From: Prado023 sp963700475 | GTDB taxonomy: Bacteria > Actinomycetota > Actinomycetes > S36-B12 > CAIYMF01 | Direction of reading: 5' to 3' | Length of the DNA stretch: 64,000 nucleotides | Assembly (NCBI GenBank): GCA_963700475.1 | Contig: CAVOXR010000005.1 | Location: 62,001 to 126,000, forward strand | In this document: piece by piece, positions 17,475 to 25,798 of the stretch | Layout of the letters: every line of letters starts with the position of its first letter | Position numbering within the stretch: the first letter of the stretch is position 1 | Made by a program: the position numbers and the translations under genes | Notes under the pieces: generated by a model | Told to the model about the DNA's origin: nothing | Seen by the model: the letters and a program-made list of their open reading frames with translations, nothing else | Databases searched by the model: none

Positions 17475-20400
17475 GTGACCGAGAGCATGACCAGCCAGTC
17501 GGAGAGGGAGGGTCGGCTGGATCCGGTCGACATCGACACTGGTGCGGAGTTCGCGGCAGGGCTGACTGACCTTCGGCTGCGCGCGGGCCGGTCGATCCGG
17601 GATGTGGCGCGCGCGACGGGGATCCCGTCGGCGACCCTTGGTGGGTACTTCAGCGGCCGGCACCTTCCCCCGGGCACACAACCCCAGCAGTTCGACCAGC
17701 TCCTGGATGCCCTTGGTGTCACGGACCCGGCCGAGGTGTCGGCGTGGCGGGAGGCGCTGCTGAGGACTCGGCGCGCGAGCTCGGGCCGGGGTGTTGGGCA
17801 ACGGGGAACAGATTCCAGCGGGTCGGGGTTGAGCCCGTACCGCGGGCTTGAGCCGTTCACCGATCGTGACGCCGCACTGTTCTTCGGGCGGGAGGGGATC
17901 GTTGAGGACCTGGTCGCCGCCGTCGAGGACCGTGCTGGTAGTCCTGACAAGCCCGGTGTCCTGGTTCTCGTGGGTCCGTCTGGCTCGGGGAAGTCGTCGG
18001 TGCTGGGCGCTGGGCTGGTGCCGAGTTTGCGTGACCGTGACGACCAGCCGTGGGCGGTCAGCCTGCTCGTGCCGGGCACCGACCCGATGGCCGCGCTCGC
18101 CGCAGCCCGGGCGGAGGTGCTCGGGGCTGCCCGGGTCCTGCTCGTGGTGGACCAGGCGGAGGAGGTCTTCTCCCCGTTGGTATCCCCGGAGCAGCGCAGC
18201 GAGTTCATCCGTGAGCTGGTCGCCGAGGCGGAGGGGCGCACGTCACCGGAGCGCACCGTGGTGGTGGTCGCGGGCCTGCGTGCGGACTTCTACGGCCAGG
18301 CTGCCTCCGATCCTGACCTGCTGCCCGCCCTGCAGTCGTCGCAGGTGCTCCTGGGGTCGATGCCGCTGAGCGACCTGCGCCGGGCTGTGGTGCGCCCGGC
18401 GGAGTCGGTCGGCGTCTCGATTGAGCCCGAGCTGGTCGATCTGCTCCTGCGGGACCTCAGCCCGCGTGGGCAGGGGCACGGCGCCTACGAGGCCGGGGCA
18501 CTGCCCCTGGTGTCCCACGCCCTGCTCGCCACGTGGCAACGTCACCGCGGCAACCGGCTGACCGTGGGGGACTACCTGGCGGCCGGGGGCCTGGCCGGCG
18601 CTGTCCAGCAGACCGCCGAGAGCGTCGTGGCCGGCCTGGACGAGACCGGGCGAGCCGCGGCGCAGTGGTTGTTCGGTCAGTTGGTCGTGGTGGACGACGA
18701 GGGTGTGATGACCCGTCGCCGGGTGCGTCACGACGACCTGCGCCACCCGGACCCGGGCACCGACCTGGCCCTGGACGATGTGATCGAGGCGTTCGTGGCC
18801 GGGCGCCTTCTCACCGCTGGGGATACAACGATCGAGATCAGCCACGAGGCCTTGCTCTGGGCGTGGCCCCGTCTGCGTGACTGGATGCTCCGTGACCTGG
18901 ATGCGGCCCGGCTGCAGCGCCGGATCGCTGACGCGGCAGCGGTGTGGCGCGAGCGTGACCGGGACCCAGCAGCCCTGCTGCGCGGCGGGCTCCTGGCTGA
19001 CGCACAGGACCTGGACGCCAGGCCGCTGACCTCACATCGTGTCCTGACCGCCGCCGAGCACGACTTCGTGGCCGCGAGCGCCGCCCATGCGGAGTCGGAA
19101 GCCGCCGCCGAGAGTCGACGCACCAGGCGTCTGCGCTCGCTGGTGGCCGTGATGACGGTGCTGGCGCTGCTCGCGGGCCTACTCGCCGGCGTTGCGTTCC
19201 GCGCACGCGACGAGGCCGCGCAGGCACGCGACGAGGCCCTGTCGCGGCAGTTGTCGATCTCGGCGAACGACCTGCGGGAGACTGATCCCGCCTTGGGGGC
19301 GCAGCTGGCGCTGGCTGCCTACCAGGTCTCTCCGACGGTGCAGGCGCGTTCCAGCCTGCTGGACTCCACTGGGGTGCCGACGCCGACCCGGTTCGTCGGC
19401 CCATCCGGTGAGATGCACGCCGTGGCCAGCCCGGACGGTTCGGTGCTGGCGATCAGCGGGGCCGACGGGGTCACCCGGCTCTGGCAGCGGACCGCGGCGA
19501 ACGTGAGCCCCGAGGGCGCTTCCGCTGGGTATGGCGGATACGAGCAGGCGGGGGAGTTGCCCGCCGCCGGGGGAGGGGAGCCGGCGTACGCCTCGGCGTT
19601 CAGCCCTGACGGGACGCTGCTCGTCGTCGGCACCGCCGCGGGCGAGGTGACGGTGTGGGACCTGCGCGTCATCGACTCACCACAGAAGGTCGCAGCGTTG
19701 GGAGTTGATGGGGCGGCGGTGTACTCGCTGGCGTTCAGCGGGGACGGTACCCAGCTGGCTGCCGGAACAAGTGAGCCCGCGGTGCGGCGCTGGGCCATGC
19801 CGGCTGACTCCCCTGGCGAGCCGCGAGCACTTGAGTCGATCACCGAGGAGTTCGGCGGGAAGGTGCAGTCGGTGGCCTACCGCCCCGACGGGGAGATCTT
19901 GGCCACCGGAAGCTCGGACGGCGCGATCCGGCTGTGGTCGACCCCGACCGACGGGGCGGCCGCCCTGCTCGGAACGGCCAGTGTGGGTCCGACGACGAAC
20001 TTCGTCCACAGCGTCGCATTCTCCCCGGACGGAAGCCTGCTGGCCTCAGGGGAGAAGGACCGCGTGGCCAGGCTCTGGGATGTCAGCGACCCCAGCGCAC
20101 CCACCCAGCAAGGCGAGCCGCTCGAAGGGTTCACCAGCTGGGTCAACACCGTGGCGTTCTCCCCAGACGGGACCACCGTGGCCGCGGGTTCCTCAGATGG
20201 GCACATCCAGCTGTTCACCGTGGAGGATGGTCGGTCGACCAGCCTGCCGACCCCGGCGGTGGTCACCTCGGTGCAGTTCGTCGGCCCCGGGTCGGCCCTG
20301 CTGACCAGCGAGGTCGACGGTGTGGCCCGCCTGTGGCCGTTGCCTGGTCCGGTGCACACCGGGTTCTCCGACACGGTCTGGAACATCTTCCCGTCCGCTG

Positions 20401-21425
20401 ACGGGTCCCTGGTGGGCGTGTCGCCCGGCACCGCAGATGGGTCGGTCCACCTGGTCGCCACCGTGAACCCCCCAGCTGTCGATGGGTCAACCGTCCTCAC
20501 CCCGCCTGAGGAGGCAGGGCGCGCTGATGGGGCCGCCGCCATGTCATCGGACGGGCGTTGGGTCGCCGCGGGCACGGCCATCGGGCGCGTCGCCGTCTGG
20601 GAGCGCGACCCGCAGTCCGGCAGCACCCGCCTCTCCGGTGTGGTCACCGTGTCCGACCAGCTGATCGAGGCAGTCGCGATCACCGCCGACGGATCGCAGC
20701 TGGCCGCCGTCGCCGACGATGGGGCGGTCCGGCTCTGGACGCTGCACCCCGGGGCCGAGCCCCGACCGAGTCACCAGCTCAGCGTGCCCGGGCTCCCGCT
20801 GGGGGCCGTGTTCAGCCCGGACTCCTCGCTGCTGGCCGTGGGAACCACCGACGCCCAGGTGCACCTGTGGCGCCTGCCCGCGACGGCTGCCGCGACTGGG
20901 GCTGAGGCTGAGGAGCTGCCCCCGTTGACCGGGTTCGCGAACTACGTCTACGGGGTGACCTTCGACCCCACGGGTCGGTACCTGGCAGCCGGCAGCACCG
21001 ACAGGACCGTGCGCATCTGGGACCTCACCACCCCCAACGCGGCCGTCCCGGTCGGCGCGGAGCTGCGCGGGCCCCGGGACACTGTCTACGCGGTGTCCTG
21101 GACCGGGGACGGGGCAGTATTGGCCGGGGCCAGCAAGGACGGCGCGGTCTGGTTGTGGGACGTCACCGACCCAGCAGCCCCACTCCTGCAGTCCACGCTC
21201 ACCGCCGCGGAGGGCAACCTGTACGCGGTGGCCCTCAGGCCCGCCGGCGCTGAAGTCTCAGCCGGCGGCACCGCACAGAGTGTGGTCACCTGGCAGATCG
21301 ACCCGGACGCCGTCGCGGCGTCCACCTGCCCCCGGACCGGCACGCCCATGACCCAGGACGAGTGGCAACAGGTCGCCCCCGGAGTCCCATACGACCCGCC
21401 GTGCCCACTGCCAGCAGCCAGCTGA
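17475..21425 (+). CDS. nSTAND NTPase with N-terminal HTH and WD40 repeats
   Basis: A 1316-residue signalling ATPase. Residues 16-75 form an XRE-like HTH (IRDVARATGIPSATLGGYFS). Residues 115-520 are an nSTAND1-type module with SPYRGLEPFTDRDAALFFGR, Walker A GPSGSGKSS near 167-175 and Walker B VLLVVDQAEEVF. A membrane helix is at about 553-578. After a helical stretch come about 14 WD40 blades (VRLWD-type ends), enough for two propellers. GTG 17475 with GGGGGCG upstream is chosen over ATG 17487. Relatives are presumed ligand-triggered sensors; no separate effector domain is visible. Confidence 0.88.
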   Translation: MTESMTSQSEREGRLDPVDIDTGAEFAAGLTDLRLRAGRSIRDVARATGIPSATLGGYFSGRHLPPGTQPQQFDQLLDALGVTDPAEVSAWREALLRTRRASSGRGVGQRGTDSSGSGLSPYRGLEPFTDRDAALFFGREGIVEDLVAAVEDRAGSPDKPGVLVLVGPSGSGKSSVLGAGLVPSLRDRDDQPWAVSLLVPGTDPMAALAAARAEVLGAARVLLVVDQAEEVFSPLVSPEQRSEFIRELVAEAEGRTSPERTVVVVAGLRADFYGQAASDPDLLPALQSSQVLLGSMPLSDLRRAVVRPAESVGVSIEPELVDLLLRDLSPRGQGHGAYEAGALPLVSHALLATWQRHRGNRLTVGDYLAAGGLAGAVQQTAESVVAGLDETGRAAAQWLFGQLVVVDDEGVMTRRRVRHDDLRHPDPGTDLALDDVIEAFVAGRLLTAGDTTIEISHEALLWAWPRLRDWMLRDLDAARLQRRIADAAAVWRERDRDPAALLRGGLLADAQDLDARPLTSHRVLTAAEHDFVAASAAHAESEAAAESRRTRRLRSLVAVMTVLALLAGLLAGVAFRARDEAAQARDEALSRQLSISANDLRETDPALGAQLALAAYQVSPTVQARSSLLDSTGVPTPTRFVGPSGEMHAVASPDGSVLAISGADGVTRLWQRTAANVSPEGASAGYGGYEQAGELPAAGGGEPAYASAFSPDGTLLVVGTAAGEVTVWDLRVIDSPQKVAALGVDGAAVYSLAFSGDGTQLAAGTSEPAVRRWAMPADSPGEPRALESITEEFGGKVQSVAYRPDGEILATGSSDGAIRLWSTPTDGAAALLGTASVGPTTNFVHSVAFSPDGSLLASGEKDRVARLWDVSDPSAPTQQGEPLEGFTSWVNTVAFSPDGTTVAAGSSDGHIQLFTVEDGRSTSLPTPAVVTSVQFVGPGSALLTSEVDGVARLWPLPGPVHTGFSDTVWNIFPSADGSLVGVSPGTADGSVHLVATVNPPAVDGSTVLTPPEEAGRADGAAAMSSDGRWVAAGTAIGRVAVWERDPQSGSTRLSGVVTVSDQLIEAVAITADGSQLAAVADDGAVRLWTLHPGAEPRPSHQLSVPGLPLGAVFSPDSSLLAVGTTDAQVHLWRLPATAAATGAEAEELPPLTGFANYVYGVTFDPTGRYLAAGSTDRTVRIWDLTTPNAAVPVGAELRGPRDTVYAVSWTGDGAVLAGASKDGAVWLWDVTDPAAPLLQSTLTAAEGNLYAVALRPAGAEVSAGGTAQSVVTWQIDPDAVAASTCPRTGTPMTQDEWQQVAPGVPYDPPCPLPAAS

Positions 21426-21567
21426 CCAGCGCATTCCCGCACCGGCCCTCCCAAGCCTGGCCGACAGGCCCGTGCGCGAGCGGCGGGGTGTACGGACTTG
21501 TACGGATTCGCTCCAGGTGCTTCCCTCTCCTTTCGGGATCAGTAAGGGTCTGAGAAGACCCCCTGCG

Positions 21568-21609
21568 CATCCACCCGTGACCGACGACCGCATCGAGCAC
21601 GGGTGGATG
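21568..21609 (+). terminator. Perfect 12-bp inverted repeat
   Basis: CATCCACCCGTG (21568-21579) and CACGGGTGGATG (21598-21609) are exact complements with an 18-base loop, 140 bp past the nSTAND stop. No T-run follows, as is common for hairpin terminators in GC-rich actinobacteria. Probably ends the nSTAND transcript. Confidence 0.45.
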
Positions 21610-21735
21610 GCTCGCCGGAGGCCGTCCGGCGATCACAGGGGAGTTGCCGGCCGGGCACCGAACGTGCAGGGTCCACCCCACAAGGGGACTAGGTCGGGCG
21701 TCGCCCGCTGTGGAAGCACCGCCACACTGTGAGCG

Positions 21736-21784
21736 CGTCACCTTGGGGGCTCCAGCGGGTGAACCTGGAGCCCCCAAGGTGACG
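21736..21784. terminator. Perfect 20-bp inverted repeat, bidirectional terminator candidate
   Basis: The arms 21736-21755 and 21765-21784 are exact complements over 20 bases, with a nine-base loop (CGGGTGAAC). The arms contain CTTGGGGGCTCCAG and its complement. It lies between two convergent genes and works equally on both strands, which fits a bidirectional terminator. No U-tract on either side. Perfection over 20 bp is unusual for drift-tolerant sequence. Confidence 0.5.
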
Positions 21785-21984
21785 GGTGGTCGGACAGAGC
21801 GTTGGGAGTCTCGCCCCGGAGTTGTTCGAGGACCCGGTCTGTGTCGTGCGTGAAGCTGCGACCACAAGCTTGGACCCGGGGGGTTGCTGCTGCCGCCTGA
21901 CGGCGCGGCCGATTGTGCGACGGCTCGGGGAGCGGACGAGACTGAAGTCGGTCCGAAGTCGCACCTCGCCGGGACTCCAGGCCG

Positions 21985-22695
21985 TCAGGGCCGACGGATG
22001 CCCCGCAGGCAGAGGTAGCCCACCATCCAGAGCTCTCCGATTGTGGCGGGGATCGTCAGCAGTCCGACGGCGGTGCCGGGGTTGGGGATCAGGTAGGTGA
22101 GGAAGGCGTTGACGACGTACCCGATGCCGCCGATCATCAGGATCCAGCCCAGCAGGTTGGGCATCCAACCGGACTGTCGGGCGAGCCAGCCCATCGGGAT
22201 CAGCCACAGGCCGAAGAAGATCCCGCCGACGATCCACAGGTTGGCGCTGACGGCATACAGCAGCTGCACGGTGCTGGCCGCGCCAGCGCTCTGGGTCAGC
22301 GACGGATCCTGGCTGACCTCGAGAGCGGTCGCGAGCAGGGCTGCGCTGACCAGGATCGCCACCGCGTTGACCATGCCGAACGCAGCGAGCGAGCCGGCCG
22401 CGAAGCTGTTGACCCCGCGGAACAGCCGGTAGAACCACAACGCCACGAGCGCCTGGGTGATCACCACGCCCATCTCGAGGACGATGCCCAGGCGCGCCAG
22501 GGACTCGTTCTGCGAAAGGTTGGCCAGGGTCGCCTCGGCGTCGTCGGCGACGAAGAGCTGGTTGCGGATCAGCATGAAGCCGAGCAGCCCGGTGAGGGCC
22601 AGCCCGAGGTAGAGCAGGCCGGTGGTGCGGGCGGTGCGGACCAGCTCGGGCGTGGTCGCCTCGGGAGGGGCGCTGGTGGTGGCGGTGATGGTCAT
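21985..22695 (-). CDS. DUF4386 family membrane protein
   Basis: A 236-residue membrane protein with six or so helices. It starts RTTGLLYLGLALTGLLGFML, then has the loop DDAEATLANLSQNESLARLG, the VALWFYRLF helix and GGIFFGLWLIPMGWLARQSG, which together define DUF4386. No biochemical function is known. ATG 22695 has AAGGAG upstream. It is divergent from a TetR gene with two TetR-like operators between them, so it is probably the regulator's target. Confidence 0.85.
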   Translation of the reverse strand: MTITATTSAPPEATTPELVRTARTTGLLYLGLALTGLLGFMLIRNQLFVADDAEATLANLSQNESLARLGIVLEMGVVITQALVALWFYRLFRGVNSFAAGSLAAFGMVNAVAILVSAALLATALEVSQDPSLTQSAGAASTVQLLYAVSANLWIVGGIFFGLWLIPMGWLARQSGWMPNLLGWILMIGGIGYVVNAFLTYLIPNPGTAVGLLTIPATIGELWMVGYLCLRGIRRP

Positions 22696-22716
22696 GAGGG
22701 TCTCCTTCTCGATCGT

Positions 22717-22747
22717 CTTACACTGTAAGAATGCCTTACGGTGTATG
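22717..22747. promoter_or_regulatory. Two TetR-type operator sites
   Basis: CTTACACTGTAAG (22717-22729) is a perfect 13-bp palindrome. CTTACGGTGTATG (22735-22747) is a near copy 18 bp away. They fill the space between the DUF4386 and TetR start codons, so one regulator could silence both. The spacing of just under two helical turns would allow two dimers on overlapping faces. Confidence 0.6.
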
Positions 22748-22773
22748 GTTGAGTCAAGTGGGAGGAGGCAGAG

Positions 22774-23462
22774 ATGGACACGACCTCGGTGCGGATGCCG
22801 CTGAGTCGGCAGCGCGTGCTGTCCGCCGCGATGGACCTGGCCGACGCCGAGGGCGTCTCCGCGATCACCATGCGCCGTCTGGCTGCCGACCTCGGCGTCG
22901 AGGCGATGTCGCTCTACTACCACGTGCCCGGCAAGGAGGGTCTGCTCGACGGACTCGCTGAAGCGGTCCTCGACGAGATCAACGCGGCGGTCACCGCTCG
23001 GGTGCGACCGGACGACTCCTGGCCAGACAGCACTGCGCCACCGCTGTCTCGCCGCGCGCGAGGTGATGGTCCGCCACCGCTGGGCGCCGGGCTCTGCTCG
23101 GCTCACGCTCGAGCATCCCTGAGGGCATGTACCCCTACTACGAGGAGATCCTCGCGACAATGATTCGCGGCGGCCTCAGCTATCACCTCGCGCATCGCGC
23201 CATCCACGCCCTGGGCACCATGGTCCTCGGCTTCACCCAGGAGCTGTTCAGCCCCGACTCCGACGGCGGAACCCTGGACGAGGAGGCAGCCGAGGCCGAG
23301 TTCGCCGCCATGGCCGCAGTCCTGCCCCACCTGACCGCGATGGTCGCCGCCGAGGTCCACGACCACGAGGAAGACCCCCTCGGCTGGTGCGACAGCCAGA
23401 ACGAGTTCGAGTTCACGCTCGACCTGTTGCTCGATGGCGTGGCCAGGGCTGCTCAAGGCTGA
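22774..23462 (+). pseudogene. TetR-family regulator, two frameshifts
   Basis: The HTH is intact (VLSAAMDLADAEGVSAITMR, then LGVEAMSLYYHVPGKEGLLD). After residue 83 the frame slips twice. Dropping one C at 23023-23024 gives QTALRHRCLAAREVMVRHRW; dropping one base near 23092 gives GLLGSRSSIPEGMYPYYEEI and the C-terminal TetR_C domain to 23462. With both repairs the product is 228 residues, the normal size, so I suspect base-calling errors rather than loss of function. GGAGGAGG precedes ATG 22774. Confidence 0.8.
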
Positions 23463-23563
23463 GCGACACGATGAACCCGACCGCTCGCCCGAGCGGGTGC
23501 AGGCGGCGAGGCTGTCCCAACGCCCGGGCCCCAAGGTGGTTCCCTCCGCCCGGAGGCGCAGCC

Positions 23564-24244
23564 TCAGATGCCGCCGGTGCGAGTTGCATCGGGTGACGAC
23601 GGCCGCGCGGCCTGGGGCAAACCGTCGGTGAACTCCCTGAAGTGCGTGGTTGTCATCGTCTGTCCGAACTGGTAGCGGAACCGGGCCAGCGCGAAGGCGT
23701 GGGCATCCTCAGCCGAGAAACGCTCGAAGGGCTGCGACGCGCATGCATCCTCGAGGATGACCACCTTGATACCGGCCATGCTGAGGTCATCAGACGTTGT
23801 TCCCACGCAGATCGGGGTGGTCAGCCCTCCCATGACCACGGTGTCCCATCGGTTCTCGGCGAGGATGTCGAGCAGGTTGCCGGCCGCGACCGCGGAGAAG
23901 CCCGTCTTGCGCATCACCAGATCCTCCGGCTCGACCAGACCCGGATAGAACTCTGCGTTCTCTCGCCCGGACATCAGTGGATGGTGCGCGACGACGTCCG
24001 CGAGCGGCTCACCATCCGCCCCTGGATAGTCGCTCGGGTAGTAGATCTCCCGGCACAGGATCACCCGGCCGCCGGCATCGCGCCAGCTTGTCGCAGCCTC
24101 ACGGAATCTCGCCACTGCGGTCGGTGCGTGCGGGGTGTGCTCCCAGGAGCCGTCGCCGAACCCCAGCTGGAAGTCGACACCCAGCATGACCGTGTGATCA
24201 GGGCTCAGGTCGTAGGGCTCTTCGACTCGTGGGTTGCTGCCCAT
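23564..24244 (-). CDS. Isochorismatase-family cysteine hydrolase
   Basis: A 226-residue hydrolase with the family's triad: Asp24 (GVDFQLGFG), Lys113 (MRKTGFSA) and Cys146 (GGLTTPICVGTTSDD), including the cis-peptide GGLTT. Members hydrolyse isochorismate, nicotinamide, carbamoylsarcosine or similar; this one has no specificity-defining metal site that I can see. About 210 bp separate it from the divergent PEP-mutase-like gene; the two may serve one pathway. Confidence 0.88.
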   Translation of the reverse strand: MGSNPRVEEPYDLSPDHTVMLGVDFQLGFGDGSWEHTPHAPTAVARFREAATSWRDAGGRVILCREIYYPSDYPGADGEPLADVVAHHPLMSGRENAEFYPGLVEPEDLVMRKTGFSAVAAGNLLDILAENRWDTVVMGGLTTPICVGTTSDDLSMAGIKVVILEDACASQPFERFSAEDAHAFALARFRYQFGQTMTTTHFREFTDGLPQAARPSSPDATRTGGI

Positions 24245-24392
24245 GGCACCTCCAGAGCAATCTGACGTGGGTCATGATCGTGGGGCCATCCAACTCGGTC
24301 AGGACGGGGGTGTCCCCACATCCGGAAATGCCGCGATCCGGATCATTCGCGGGGTGGCCGCGGGCGCGTCACCTCGGCCAGTAGCGGCGAAG

Positions 24393-24427
24393 CCGGCAGC
24401 TCTGAACCGGCAGCTCTGAACCGGCAG
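24393..24427. repeat. 14-bp tandem repeat
   Basis: CCGGCAGCTCTGAA occurs at 24393-24406 and 24407-24420, followed by the first seven bases again at 24421-24427. It ends 26 bp before the start of the next gene, in the promoter or leader position. Replication slippage or a repeated protein-binding site could explain it. Confidence 0.7.
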
Positions 24428-24453
24428 TGGACCTCTGACGTCGGTAGTGTTGC

Positions 24454-25272
24454 GTGGTGGCCATCGGAACGTCGAGTGAGAAGGCAGCCGCTCTGCTCGC
24501 CCTGCACGCGGGTTCCGGATTCGTGCTCCCCAACGCCTGGGACGCCGGCTCCGCCCGCATCCTCGAGCAGGTGGGCTTCCCTGCAATCGCCACGACCAGC
24601 GCGGGTATCGCCTGGTCCTGCGGGGTCCCGGACGGAGGAGCGCTGGACCGCGACACGATGCTGGAGCACGTCGGTCGCATCGTGGCTGCGGTGGGCGTTC
24701 CGGTGACCGCGGACCTCGAAGCCGGATACGGCGACACCGCGGACGAGGTCGGGCGCACCGTGGCCCGGGCCGTTGACCTCGGGGCCGTGGGCGGCAACCT
24801 CGAGGACGCCAGGGAGGGTGGGCTGTTCGGCATCGCCGAGGCGGCCGACCGCATCGCGGCCGCTCGGGCCGTGGCGCCGCGCGGCACGTTCGTGCTGAAC
24901 GCCCGCACGGACACCTACTTCGCCGGCACGACCGGGGACGTCTTCGCCGAGACGGTCGAGCGCTCGGTGCGGTACCTCGACGCGGGGGCCGACTGTGTCT
25001 TCGTGCCCGGCGTCGTCGAGGAGGACACGATCCGCAGTCTCGCGGCGGCCATCCCAGGCCCCCTCAACGTTGTCGCAGGGCTGGCGAACACCATCGACGT
25101 GCCCACGCTCTTCTCGCTCGGCGTCACGCGGGTCAGCCTGGGAGGCAGCCTGGCCCGAGCATCGCTCAGCATGCTGGAGCGCGCCGGCCGGGAACTGCTC
25201 GACTCCGGAACACTCGGCTTCCTCGACGGTGCGATCGGATACGCCGACCTGCAGCGACGCTTCGACGCGTGA
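24454..25272 (+). CDS. Isocitrate lyase/PEP mutase family protein
   Basis: A 272-residue TIM-barrel enzyme. It opens with SGFVLPNAWDAGSARILEQV and AIATTSAGIAWSCGVPDGG; metal-binding acids sit in TADLEAGYGD and GGNLEDAREG, and NARTDTYF is the barrel strand typical of the group. The K-K-C-G-H signature of isocitrate lyase is absent, so it belongs with the oxaloacetate hydrolase, PEP mutase or carboxyvinyl-phosphonate side. Substrate unknown. GTG at 24454 is used; a second GTG follows directly. Confidence 0.85.
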   Translation: MVAIGTSSEKAAALLALHAGSGFVLPNAWDAGSARILEQVGFPAIATTSAGIAWSCGVPDGGALDRDTMLEHVGRIVAAVGVPVTADLEAGYGDTADEVGRTVARAVDLGAVGGNLEDAREGGLFGIAEAADRIAAARAVAPRGTFVLNARTDTYFAGTTGDVFAETVERSVRYLDAGADCVFVPGVVEEDTIRSLAAAIPGPLNVVAGLANTIDVPTLFSLGVTRVSLGGSLARASLSMLERAGRELLDSGTLGFLDGAIGYADLQRRFDA

Positions 25273-25334
25273 AGGTCCGAGACGATGACCTGGTCATCAT
25301 CGCGATCACGCTCGGGCACCGATGGACGGCGTCT

Positions 25335-25577
25335 TCAGCCTGGCGTCGGCCAGTGGGAATCCGCTCTGCGCACAGCCGGTCGAGGTAGGCAGCCGGCCCT
25401 GTTGGGCATCTGCCAGGCGTAACCCCGCATGGCCACCGGATGGACCATTCGGTGGCAGTAGAACCGTTCCATGTCCGGCGGATGGGGTCGCCCCAACGCC
25501 GACGCCGACGACGGTGCGAGCACTGTGAGTGAGACGACCAGCACTGCGGTGAGGGGCCGCCCCATCGTGTGGGCCAT
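25335..25577 (-). CDS. Small secreted protein, unknown function
   Basis: An 80-residue product from ATG 25577, with GGAGAGGAG upstream. A signal peptide is clear (RPLTAVLVVSLTVLAPSSASA). The mature part of about 50 residues has two Cys and many His, Met and Arg, with no known domain. It lies beyond the 3' end of the peptidase gene, in the same direction and about 220 bp downstream. Confidence 0.45.
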   Translation of the reverse strand: MAHTMGRPLTAVLVVSLTVLAPSSASALGRPHPPDMERFYCHRMVHPVAMRGYAWQMPNRAGCLPRPAVRRADSHWPTPG

Positions 25578-25798
25578 TGGTCGCTCCTCTCCGGAAGCCG
25601 ACATGCCCATCCGAGGTGCCCTCGCGCACCACCAGACGCCGCGCGACTCCTACATTCCGAGCGTCCTCCCGGCCGCTCGCCAAGTCAATGGCCTCTGGCC
25701 ATGCGGCTGTGGTGAGACCCTGACGGCGACCGGCCACCGATCGGCCTTGCGCAGCGGACCCGCTCGCGGCTCAACGCTGGGGCTCGGGTACCCCCCGG

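Larger units (their letters stand above)
21426..21984. other. Intergenic region between convergent genes
   Basis: About 560 bp with no convincing gene on either strand; the short frames here have no recognisable protein pattern. It contains two perfect inverted repeats, listed separately, and separates the nSTAND gene from the convergent DUF4386 gene. Confidence 0.6.

Noticed and set aside
17475..21425. nSTAND gene as part of a multi-gene defence island
   Set aside because: Its neighbours are a metabolic operon and a DUF4386/TetR pair; no nuclease, toxin, CBASS, retron or restriction gene is nearby.
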